Shown: in pieces, positions 44,021 to 52,258 of the stretch | How positions within the stretch are numbered: the stretch's first letter is position 1 | How the letters are laid out: every line of letters begins with the position of its first letter | DNA from: Polyangia bacterium | Lineage (GTDB): Bacteria; Myxococcota_A; Polyangia; Nannocystales; Nannocystaceae | Assembly: GCA_030429545.1 (NCBI GenBank) | Contig: JAUIFF010000004.1 | Location: 124,001 to 188,000, forward strand | Length of the DNA: 64,000 bases | Reading direction: 5' to 3' | The notes under the pieces: generated by a model | Told to the model about the DNA's origin: nothing | The model's input: the letters and a program-made list of their open reading frames with translations, nothing else | Databases searched by the model: none | Made by a program: the position numbers and the translations under genes

Positions 44021-46498
44021 CTAGTGCGGACCGTGGCTGCGTTCGCCGTTGCCCTGGCGCTCACGCTCCTTGCGACGGCGCTCTTGCAGGTACTCGTTGG
44101 CGGCCACCCAGTTGAGCGGTGCCGACTCGCCCTCCTCGGCCAAGAAGTTCTTGAGCGCGAGGTTGGGGTGGTCTTCGTCGGGGGTGACCAGGGCCCACCG
44201 CAGGACTTCGTCGAGCGAGCTGGCGATCTTGACCTTGACGGCCTTGAGCACGTTTTTGGGCAGGTCGACCAGGTCTTTTTCGTTGTCCTTGGGGATGATG
44301 ACGGTCTTCATCTGGCCGCGGAAGGCCGCCAGGATTTTGTCCTTGAGCCCGCCGATTGGCAGGACCTTGCCGCGCAGGTTGATCTCGCCGGTCATGGCCA
44401 CATCTTTGCGCACGGGCACGCCCAGGATTGCAGATACAAGCGACACGACCATGGTCACGCCCGCACTCGGGCCGTCCTTGGGCACGGCGCCCTCGGGGAA
44501 GTGGACGTGGAAGTCGATGTGCTCGTGGAAGTCGGGCTCTAGACCAAATGCGAGGCTGCGCGAGCGGACGTAGGTGACCGCCGCCTGGGCTGACTCCTGC
44601 ATGACCTCACCGAGTTTGCCGGTGAGGGTGACCTTGCCCTTGCCGGGGATCACTTGGACTTCGGCGGGCAGCAGGTCGCCGCCAAAGATCGTCACCGCCA
44701 GGCCGTTGGTCATGCCGACTTGATCGGCGGCGTCTGCCCGGTTGTAGCGGTATTTGCGGGGCCCGAGGAGTTTTTGGGTTGTACGTACATCGACCTTGAA
44801 GGCCTTCTTTTTGCGGCCATCTTTGATGTACTCGCGGGCGAGCTTACGCGAGATCGACGAGACTTGGCGCTCTAAGCCACGGACACCGCATTCCTTGGTG
44901 TAGTAGTGGATGAGCTCTTTGATCGACGGATCGGTGAAGTTGACTTCGACGTTTTTTAGACCGTTTTGCTCGAGCTGCTTGGGCAACAGGTATTGGCGGG
45001 CGATCTTGAGTTTCTCGTCGTCGGTGTAGCCGCTGAGCTCGATGATCTCCATCCGGTCCTGCAGGGGCAGGGGAATGGTGTGGAGACTGTTGGCAGTACA
45101 CATAAACAGGACGTCGGAGAGGTCGTACTCGAGGTCCAAGAAGTGGTCGACAAACGCGTTGTTTTGCTCGGGGTCCAACACTTCGAGCATGGCGGCCGAG
45201 GGGTCGCCGCGAAAGTCCATCGACATCTTGTCGATTTCGTCGAGCAAAAACACAGGGTTGGAGGAGCCGGCCTTGCGCAGACCCTGGATGATCTTGCCCG
45301 GCATCGCACCGATGTAGGTGCGTCGGTGGCCGCGGATTTCGGCTTCGTCACGGACACCACCGAGCGATACGCGGATGAACTTGCGGCCAGTTGCCCGCGA
45401 GACGCTTTTGGCGAGCGAGGTCTTGCCGACACCGGGCGGGCCCACGAGGCAGAGAATCGGGCCTTTGATCTTGTTGACCAGTGATTGTACTGCCAAGTAT
45501 TCGAGGATCCGCTCCTTGGGCTTGCGCAGCCCGTAGTGGTCCTCGTCGAGGATTTTCTCGGCGGCCTGAATCTCCAACTTGTTGGAGGTCCGGTCTTCCC
45601 ACGGGAGCGCGAGCACGGTGTCGATGTAGTTGCGGACCACGGTGGCCTCGGCACTCATCGGGCTCATCATCTTGAGCTTGCGCAGCTCCTTTTTGAGGCG
45701 GTCGGTGGCCTCTTGGCTCATCTTCTTGCGGCGGATCTTGTCTTCGAGCTCGGCGAGTTCGTTTTTGAATTCGTCCTGCGACCCGAGCTCCTTTTGGATC
45801 GCCTGCATCTGCTCGTTGAGGTAGTACTCCTTTTGATTCTTCTCCATCTGCTTTTTGACCCGCGTGCGGATCTTCTTTTCGACTTGGAGAATCTCGATCT
45901 CGTTTTGCATAAGCTCGTAGAGCTTTTCTAGGCGGGCACGGACCGATTCGGTTTCGAGGAGTTCTTGCTTGGCCGACAACTTGAAGTTGACGTGGGCGGC
46001 GATGGTGTCGGCCATGCGCGAGGGGTTGTCGATGCTCTGCACGCTAACGGCCAACTCGGGCGGCACGCGTTTGTTGAGCTTGACGTAATTTTCAAAGGTG
46101 GCCTGAACCGAGCGCATCAAGGCGGCGAGCTCGGGCTCTTCTTTGGGGTCGATGGGCTCGGCATCGTGGACGTCGACCTCGACCGAGAAAAACCGATCCT
46201 CATCGAGGTACTCGGTGATCTTGGCCCGCGACTTGCCCTCGACCAGAACCTTGACGGTGCCGTCGGGCAGGCGCAGCAGCTGGATGATGTTGCCGATCGT
46301 GCCGTAGGCGTGGATGCCCTCGGGACGCGGGTCGTTGACTTTGGCTTTTTTCTGGGCGCACAGCAGGATGCTGCGGTCGGCGCTCATCGCCTCTTCGAGG
46401 GCGTTGATCGACTTTTCGCGGCCGACGAAAAGCGGGACGACTTCGTGCGGAAAGACGATGAGTTCACGAAGCGGAAGCAGAGGTATTTTGCGTGCCAT
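44021..46498 (-). CDS. lon: ATP-dependent Lon protease
   Basis: An 825-residue Lon protease of normal bacterial LonA length. N-terminal substrate domain ([20 protein letters not shown]), central coiled coil, AAA+ domain with Walker A GPPGVGKT, Walker [10 protein letters not shown] and sensor residues, and C-terminal peptidase with catalytic Ser in [11 protein letters not shown] and Lys in [10 protein letters not shown]. It degrades misfolded and regulatory proteins in the cytoplasm. ATG at 46498 follows CCC rather than a purine run, and a hairpin sits just upstream (46511-46535), so translation may be controlled. Confidence 0.97.
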   Translation of the reverse strand: MARKIPLLPLRELIVFPHEVVPLFVGREKSINALEEAMSADRSILLCAQKKAKVNDPRPEGIHAYGTIGNIIQLLRLPDGTVKVLVEGKSRAKITEYLDEDRFFSVEVDVHDAEPIDPKEEPELAALMRSVQATFENYVKLNKRVPPELAVSVQSIDNPSRMADTIAAHVNFKLSAKQELLETESVRARLEKLYELMQNEIEILQVEKKIRTRVKKQMEKNQKEYYLNEQMQAIQKELGSQDEFKNELAELEDKIRRKKMSQEATDRLKKELRKLKMMSPMSAEATVVRNYIDTVLALPWEDRTSNKLEIQAAEKILDEDHYGLRKPKERILEYLAVQSLVNKIKGPILCLVGPPGVGKTSLAKSVSRATGRKFIRVSLGGVRDEAEIRGHRRTYIGAMPGKIIQGLRKAGSSNPVFLLDEIDKMSMDFRGDPSAAMLEVLDPEQNNAFVDHFLDLEYDLSDVLFMCTANSLHTIPLPLQDRMEIIELSGYTDDEKLKIARQYLLPKQLEQNGLKNVEVNFTDPSIKELIHYYTKECGVRGLERQVSSISRKLAREYIKDGRKKKAFKVDVRTTQKLLGPRKYRYNRADAADQVGMTNGLAVTIFGGDLLPAEVQVIPGKGKVTLTGKLGEVMQESAQAAVTYVRSRSLAFGLEPDFHEHIDFHVHFPEGAVPKDGPSAGVTMVVSLVSAILGVPVRKDVAMTGEINLRGKVLPIGGLKDKILAAFRGQMKTVIIPKDNEKDLVDLPKNVLKAVKVKIASSLDEVLRWALVTPDEDHPNLALKNFLAEEGESAPLNWVAANEYLQERRRKERERQGNGERSHGPH

Positions 46499-46510
46499 GG
46501 GATGTGTAAA

Positions 46511-46535
46511 GCCTGGCGTGTATCTCGCGCCAGGC
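46511..46535 (-). promoter_or_regulatory. Stem-loop in the lon 5' leader
   Basis: GCCTGGCG (46511-46518) pairs with CGCCAGGC (46528-46535) across a 9-nt loop, 12 nt upstream of the lon ATG. The only AGG close to the start lies inside the stem, and no other ribosome-binding site is evident. It could be an RNA switch on lon translation, or the end of an upstream transcript; no T-tract follows in the lon direction. Confidence 0.35.
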
Positions 46536-46744
46536 CGTCCGGAAAGCTAGCACCCGCCTGTTTAGCGGTCAAACAAGCTGCTTTTGATCGCGCGGTCGCA
46601 GGGACTGCGCGTGCTGTCGAAACACGCACCCAAACGATCTTTGGCGACCGGCCCGCTGGGGTGTGCAACTGGCTTGCACGCGCACTCGGGGCAGATTCCT
46701 GCGCTGCGCTCGCCTTGGCGTTTGCGGGGTCGGAAGTTGCGATG

Positions 46745-48019
46745 CTACGGCGCTCGCTCGACGGTGTCGATTGCAGACCGGTCCCACTGCGGCGACTGGG
46801 CGTCCGACCGCTGTTGGTCGATAGCCGGCAAAACGTCGGTCTTGGCCGGTGCCACAAACCATCGCCACAGTCGGGCCAACCCGGCGGCGACCATCAGACC
46901 CCATACAAGTTCGGGCATCGCTGTGAGCGCGAGCACAAGGCCCAACACTTCGAGCCGCAATGGCACTGACAAGCGCTCGGGAAAGGTGAGTCCGAGGCGA
47001 CTGGCGAGGGCCTCCGGGCGGGGTAGGGCGAACCCGACTTCGTTGGTTTGACGACGCAGCAGCACCCGGGCGTGGGCGAGTGTCAGCAGCACCGCGGCAG
47101 CGCCGACACACAGGAGGACGAGCCCGGCAACACTCGATCGGGTTGGTTCGGCGACCAACACATAGGTGAGCGCCGCGGTAAGCGCCGCGTGGCCGAAAGG
47201 TCGGACAACCGCACTCGGGACCAGGTCGCCAGGCGAAAACCGAAACTCGCGCAGACGTCCGGCTGCAGGCAGCACCCGGGCGATCTCAACGCCAACCAGC
47301 AAACTCCACGCGGCCAGCACAAGGCCGACCGTGCCACCGACGAGCGCAAGGGCACCGGAACCGACGGAGCAGACCACGGCCAAAAGCTCGAGCTGAGCGG
47401 TCGGCTGGATCCGACTGGCAAATGTTCGCATCAGCGGCATGTCGATGTGATGGACCCACAGCGATCGCCCAAGCGGTGCCCGCAACTCGCAGTCGAGAAT
47501 CAGTTGTTCGACGCGCGGCAGGTCTTCGGTCGTGATCACCCGCCCTAGGCGGTGGGGGCCAAAGCCTTCGGGCCACGGGATTTCCTCCGACAGCGGTACG
47601 GCGGCCACGACCCGGGCGAGCTTGCCAGTGAACCATGCGATTGGCCGGCCGAGGGGGTCGTAGAGCGAGAATTGCTCGTCGGGTTCGAGCGGGTGTTCGA
47701 CCATCAACGTCAGCAACGCGGGGTCGAGATAGCTCGTTTCAAAGGTCACCAGTGCCGGCCGTTCGATCGCATCACCGGTGGCGTGCTCGACAAACACGTC
47801 TGCAGTTTCTGCCAATAAATGGGTCCCTGGAGCCGCAATCAGCTCGCCGAAGCCTGCACGTTGGGCTGCGCGGGCAAGGCGCGCCAAGGGCGGATGGCCG
47901 AGGATTTTGTGCGCGGGATCAACTCGGGTGTCGCCGTCGGGCATCACCACCAAAACCGGCGGGTTTGGGTTGTCCGGTTGCTCGCCGCCGGTCACGGCCG
48001 TGCTCCCCTGCGCATGCAT
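46745..48019 (-). CDS. Membrane protein resembling a degenerate NTP-transferase/CDP-alcohol transferase
   Basis: A 424-residue protein. The N-terminal half is soluble (LVVMPDGDTRVDPAHKILGH, PLARLARAAQRAGFGELI, similar in layout to nucleotidyltransferase domains). A linker with ELRAPLGRSLWVHHIDMPLM recalls the start of CDP-alcohol phosphatidyltransferase regions, and about six transmembrane helices follow. The signature DG-AR...G...D...D of that superfamily is missing, so it is probably not an active transferase of that type. The ATG at 48019 was chosen from a frame open to 48256. Divergent from the kinase-like gene at 48109. Low certainty about function. Confidence 0.45.
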   Translation of the reverse strand: MHAQGSTAVTGGEQPDNPNPPVLVVMPDGDTRVDPAHKILGHPPLARLARAAQRAGFGELIAAPGTHLLAETADVFVEHATGDAIERPALVTFETSYLDPALLTLMVEHPLEPDEQFSLYDPLGRPIAWFTGKLARVVAAVPLSEEIPWPEGFGPHRLGRVITTEDLPRVEQLILDCELRAPLGRSLWVHHIDMPLMRTFASRIQPTAQLELLAVVCSVGSGALALVGGTVGLVLAAWSLLVGVEIARVLPAAGRLREFRFSPGDLVPSAVVRPFGHAALTAALTYVLVAEPTRSSVAGLVLLCVGAAAVLLTLAHARVLLRRQTNEVGFALPRPEALASRLGLTFPERLSVPLRLEVLGLVLALTAMPELVWGLMVAAGLARLWRWFVAPAKTDVLPAIDQQRSDAQSPQWDRSAIDTVERAP

Positions 48020-48108
48020 CGCGTGTATATCACTTTCACGGTTGGCAGCCGACTCCAGCGCCGATCGGATGGTTTTGCTTGATAAACTCGCCGTCCCAAA
48101 GGTCCTCG

Positions 48109-49668
48109 ATGCCCGATGCCGGTCGCAGCAAAAGTCCCTCGCCCGAACCGGGTCTCGACGCACTGGCGCAACTTGTGTGCTGGAAAGACCGTGACCTGCG
48201 CTACCTCGGGTGCAATCGGGCGTTTGCGCGGGCGGTCGGCCTGACCGGCCCGGCACAGGTCGAGGGCAAGACCGACGCCGAGATCGGGTGGGCGGTCGAA
48301 GTGGGAGAACGCGGGGTTGCGTGCCGCGAGGCTGAACGCGGGGTTGTGCAATCCGGGGTCGCCGAGTTGCAAGTACATCTCAAGGGCACGCTGCCGGGCA
48401 ATCGCGGGTTTTGCTACCTCGTTAGCCGGGTGCCCATGTTCGCCGACGATGGCTCGGTCGCCGGCGTCGTTGTGACCTACGAAAACATCGGCGAGTGGGT
48501 ATCGGCCCAGGACATGTTGCACCGGGCGCGCCGGATGGAAGGTCTTGCCGCCCTGGCTGGAGGCGTCGGCGTTGAGCTCGACCGGATCAAGGCCACGCTC
48601 ATGGGTTGCCTCGACCGTTTGCGCAGTGGGATTGGCCCCGGCGACCCGCAAAAGCGTGAGCTCGACGAACTCATCGAAGTCGGGCGCCATGCCGGCATGC
48701 TCGCCCGGCAACTTCGGATCTACGCCGGTCGGCAAATCGCCGAGCCGGTCGAGTTTTCCCTCGGTGAGTTGATGGAGAAGATGCTGACGGCACTTCGGCG
48801 GTTGGCCGGGACCTCGGTGTCGGTCCAGCTCGAGCCGCCGTCGGTTGTGCCGATGGTGCGCAGCGACCCGCGGCTTGTTGAGCAGGCGGTGGTCAACCTC
48901 GTTCGGTTTGCCCGTCACTGTATGCCGGCCGGTGGCACTGTCACCGTGTCGACCGGGCAAATCACCCTCGGACATCTCGAGGCTCTGCGGCTCGGCGTGA
49001 GCAGTGGCGAATACCTGGTTTTACGCAGCCACCACGGGTGTGAGGGACTTTCGCCGGGGACGGCGGCCCACCTGTTTGAGCCCTATTTTGTCCCCGAAGA
49101 CATGCGCCGGCGCGACGAAACCCCGGGGTCTGGGCTGGAACTGGCGGTGTTGTTTGGTGTCGCCCGCCAAACCGGTGGGGGCGTGCGGGCGGGGACCGAC
49201 GCCGAGGGCATGTTGACGGTCGAGGTCTTTTTCCCCCGTGTATATGCATCTTCAAAGAACGCGCGCGCCGAGCCGGAGTCGCCCATGCGCCTTCGCGGGA
49301 CCGAACGCCTGCTGGTCGCTGCCGATGGTTCGTCGTTGCGGGCCGCCATGGTCAGCCTGTTGTCGAGCCTGGGCTACCGGGTAAGTGGTGCCGCGCTGTC
49401 GGACAATCTCGTCGATCTGGTGACCGCGCGGCGCAGCGACGAGCGCCCGGTTGCGTTGATGGTTGTTGATACAACAAGTGACAGTGAACTCGCCCGCGAA
49501 ACCCTGGCCCGAATCCGCACCGCCCGTCCCGACCTGCGTGTGCTTGCCCTACACGGGCGGGCAGACCCCCGAGACGACGAACCAACCCTCGAAGTTGGCT
49601 GGCTGGCCAAACCGTTTCGGTTTGAAGCCCTCGCCCACAGCGTGCGCCAACTTCTCGATGCCCGCTGA
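48109..49668 (+). CDS. Histidine-kinase homologue lacking the phospho-acceptor His (PAS-kinase-receiver)
   Basis: A 519-residue protein with PAS (about 8-130), dimerisation helices, HATPase-like region and C-terminal receiver-like domain. Where hybrid kinases read LAGGVAHDFNN, this one reads LAGGVGVELDR, so the acceptor His is gone. The N-box keeps VVNLVRFARHCMPAGG, but the ATP-binding DxGxG is HHGCEGL. The receiver keeps Asp (MVVDTT) and Lys (WLAKPF), but its acidic pocket is reduced (VAADGS). This is probably a signalling pseudokinase or scaffold that binds partners or a PAS ligand. ATG at 48109; the upstream frame is antisense to the divergent gene. Confidence 0.75.
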   Translation: MPDAGRSKSPSPEPGLDALAQLVCWKDRDLRYLGCNRAFARAVGLTGPAQVEGKTDAEIGWAVEVGERGVACREAERGVVQSGVAELQVHLKGTLPGNRGFCYLVSRVPMFADDGSVAGVVVTYENIGEWVSAQDMLHRARRMEGLAALAGGVGVELDRIKATLMGCLDRLRSGIGPGDPQKRELDELIEVGRHAGMLARQLRIYAGRQIAEPVEFSLGELMEKMLTALRRLAGTSVSVQLEPPSVVPMVRSDPRLVEQAVVNLVRFARHCMPAGGTVTVSTGQITLGHLEALRLGVSSGEYLVLRSHHGCEGLSPGTAAHLFEPYFVPEDMRRRDETPGSGLELAVLFGVARQTGGGVRAGTDAEGMLTVEVFFPRVYASSKNARAEPESPMRLRGTERLLVAADGSSLRAAMVSLLSSLGYRVSGAALSDNLVDLVTARRSDERPVALMVVDTTSDSELARETLARIRTARPDLRVLALHGRADPRDDEPTLEVGWLAKPFRFEALAHSVRQLLDAR

Positions 49669-49687
49669 TGCCCGTTAAGGAACCGTC

Positions 49688-50125
49688 ATGACCACACCAC
49701 CGCGCTACTGGACCCAGGAATTTGTCGATGCCCTGGTCGCCGAACTCAATCAAAACCCCAAGTTTCAAAAGACTGCCCGCTCGTTTCGCGCAAGCGTAGC
49801 CCTGCGTGTGCTCGACACCCCCGATGGGCTCGACGCGACCGCGACCTACACCATCGAAAACGGCAAGGTCGTCAACCACACATTCGAAACGTGGAAGGCC
49901 GGCGGCGAGATGCGCTCGATCAAGTTCGACAAAAAGAAATTGCTTGCACGTACAACCGCGAGCTACGGCACCTGGCTCAAGCTCGACAAGGGGGAGATCA
50001 ACGTCGCCCAGGCCTTGGTTTCGCCCGATTACAAAATCGAGGGCAGCAAGCTCAAGATCATGCGGCACATCGGCGTGTTTACAACCATGGGAGACGTTGC
50101 TGCCGGCTTGCCCAAATCGTACTAG
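49688..50125 (+). CDS. Stand-alone SCP2 sterol-binding-domain protein
   Basis: A 145-residue SCP2-fold protein: YWTQEFVDALVAELNQNPKF, LDATATYTIENGKVVNH, YGTWLKLDKGEINVAQALVS, KIEGSKLKIMRHI. SCP2 domains hold fatty acyl or sterol-like lipids. It starts 19 bp after the pseudokinase stop, so it may share that transcript. With the three SCP2 copies in the 38988 gene, this makes four such domains in the window. Cytoplasmic; ligand unknown. A TGCACGTACA copy (49945) lies in codons for ARTT. Confidence 0.75.
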   Translation: MTTPPRYWTQEFVDALVAELNQNPKFQKTARSFRASVALRVLDTPDGLDATATYTIENGKVVNHTFETWKAGGEMRSIKFDKKKLLARTTASYGTWLKLDKGEINVAQALVSPDYKIEGSKLKIMRHIGVFTTMGDVAAGLPKSY

Positions 50126-50258
50126 GGGCTCACAGCTCTCTTCGCGGGTCCTGCTCGACGGGGTTGAGTTGCATCAAACTTGAAGCACTACCTGCGGTCC
50201 GGCATGTCGACAAACCTCGAGCTCGCCAATAAGCCTGCACGCAAAAACCACCGGGTTG

Positions 50259-52106
50259 TTAGCGGTACCCCTGGGCCTGCAGGTTGAACAGATGGGCATA
50301 CTGTCCTTGCATCTGCATCAAGTCCTCGTGGCTCCCCTGTTCGATCACCTTGCCCGCGCGTAGGACAACGATTTCATCGGCCATGCGCACGGTCGAAAAT
50401 CGATGGCTAATAAAGATCGCCATCTGGTCCTTGGTGGCCTCGCCGAAGTGTTCAAAGATCAGCGACTCGGCCTCAGCATCCATCGCCGAAGTCGGCTCGT
50501 CGAGCACCAGGATATCGGCACCACGCCGCATAAACGCCCGGCTCAGGGCAATCTTTTGCCACTGCCCGCCCGACAGCTCGCGCCCGCCTTTAAACCACCG
50601 CCCGAGTTGGGTGTTGTAGCCCTTGGTCATCTTTTCGATAAACGGGTGGGACATGCCGAGCTCACCGGCGCGTTGCCACTCGCCCTCGTCGTTGATGTTG
50701 TCGACATCGCCGACCCCGATGTTCTCGCCGACCAGCAACTGAAAGCGGACAAAGTCCTGAAAGATCACACCCACGCGGCGGCGTAGCGCATCCACGTTCC
50801 ACTCTCGCAGATCCCGACCATCGAGTGTGACCCGCCCCTGCGACGGTTCATAAAGTCGGGCCAACAGCTTGACGAGGGTGGTCTTGCCCGAGCCATTTTC
50901 GCCGACGAGGGCGAGTTTTTGACCGGGCCGAAGGTGCAGGTTGACGTTGCGCAACGAAGGTGTATCTGCACCGGGGTAGAAAAACGTGACGTCCTCAAAC
51001 CGCACGCCATCGCCGGGGTTGGGCCCCGAGGTGGCATCGCCGGCAAACGTCGGCGAGGGCTGCTCTAAAAACTCGTAGAGGTTGGACAGGTAGAGGTTGT
51101 CTTCGTACATCTTGCCGATCGCCGTCAGCAACGAAGAAAATGCCGCCTGGCCCTGTTTGAACAACAACAGGTACATCGTCATCGCGCCGATGGTAATGAC
51201 CCCGGCCGCGGTCGCCAGCACGATCCACCCGTAGGTGCCATAAAACGCGAGCGTGCTGAGCAGCCCGAGGACAAACCCCCACACCCCGCGGCGCAGGGTG
51301 AGGTTGCGATCCTCGGCGTAGATTTTGCGAAAGATATCGCGGTAGCGGCCTAAAAACAGGTTGCCGAGGCCAAAGATCTGAACCTCCTTGGCGTTGTGGT
51401 CGCGGGCAATCACCGACTCCAAATAGGCCTGCATGCGGGTTTCGGGGGCACGCCAGCGAAACAGGCGAAACGCCTCGCCCGAGAACTTGGTCTCGGCGAT
51501 AAATGCAGGTACACCGGCAATTGCCAGGATCAGAGCCGCCCACGGTGAAAACGACAGCAACAACCCGCCACTGGCCAACAGCGAAATCGTGTTTTGCATG
51601 CTGCCGAATGTGCGTTTGACCAGGCTCAGGGGGCGGGCCGAAGCCTCGCGCCGGGCCCGGGTCATTTTGTCGTAAAACTCCGAATCCTCGAACTGCGCGA
51701 GGCTCAGGCTCAATGCCTTTTCGAGGATCATGACATTGACGCGCTGGCCTAGGCGCACCCGCAGCAACGACTCACACACCGACAGCGCCCGTTGGGCGCC
51801 CGCCATTGCCACCACCAACCCGGCCTCGTACACCACCGCCCAGATCGCAGCTTCGAGATGCTCTTGCGAACCTGTCTCAGAGGCCAACAGGACGGCGTCG
51901 ACGATCAACTTGCCGACAAACGCGATCGCTGTCGGCAGCAGACCGGCGACCACCGTCATCACCGCAAATGCGACGGTCAGCCCACGGCTGGTCGTCCACA
52001 CAAGATCGAGTGCCCGGCCACTGTAGCGAAACACGCCCAAATAGCGGCCGACACCCCCGAACTCGCCGGGAGTTTGCGAACGCGCGCCGTGGCCATGGGC
52101 TTGCAT
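50259..52106 (-). CDS. ABC exporter, fused permease and ATPase
   Basis: A 615-residue ABC half-transporter of the exporter (MsbA/ABCB-like) type: six transmembrane helices (about 35-330), then the nucleotide-binding domain with Walker A GENGSGKTTLVK, Q-loop FQDFVRF, signature ELSGGQWQKIALSRAF, Walker B DILVLDEPTSAMD and switch His (FISHRFST). It would work as a homodimer in the inner membrane; the substrate cannot be deduced. It stands alone on the reverse strand. ATG at 52106. Confidence 0.9.
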   Translation of the reverse strand: MQAHGHGARSQTPGEFGGVGRYLGVFRYSGRALDLVWTTSRGLTVAFAVMTVVAGLLPTAIAFVGKLIVDAVLLASETGSQEHLEAAIWAVVYEAGLVVAMAGAQRALSVCESLLRVRLGQRVNVMILEKALSLSLAQFEDSEFYDKMTRARREASARPLSLVKRTFGSMQNTISLLASGGLLLSFSPWAALILAIAGVPAFIAETKFSGEAFRLFRWRAPETRMQAYLESVIARDHNAKEVQIFGLGNLFLGRYRDIFRKIYAEDRNLTLRRGVWGFVLGLLSTLAFYGTYGWIVLATAAGVITIGAMTMYLLLFKQGQAAFSSLLTAIGKMYEDNLYLSNLYEFLEQPSPTFAGDATSGPNPGDGVRFEDVTFFYPGADTPSLRNVNLHLRPGQKLALVGENGSGKTTLVKLLARLYEPSQGRVTLDGRDLREWNVDALRRRVGVIFQDFVRFQLLVGENIGVGDVDNINDEGEWQRAGELGMSHPFIEKMTKGYNTQLGRWFKGGRELSGGQWQKIALSRAFMRRGADILVLDEPTSAMDAEAESLIFEHFGEATKDQMAIFISHRFSTVRMADEIVVLRAGKVIEQGSHEDLMQMQGQYAHLFNLQAQGYR

Positions 52107-52258
52107 TGTTCCAGGGTATCGGTAGATGGCGAGGATCTGTCAACACCGCGGCTTCGTCCGGATATCCTCGTTTGTGTCGAAACACGACCGAAACGTGTCC
52201 GCGTTCGCTGCGTCATCCCAAATAGGTGTGGATACATTGAGCCTTCGACAGTGATTTC

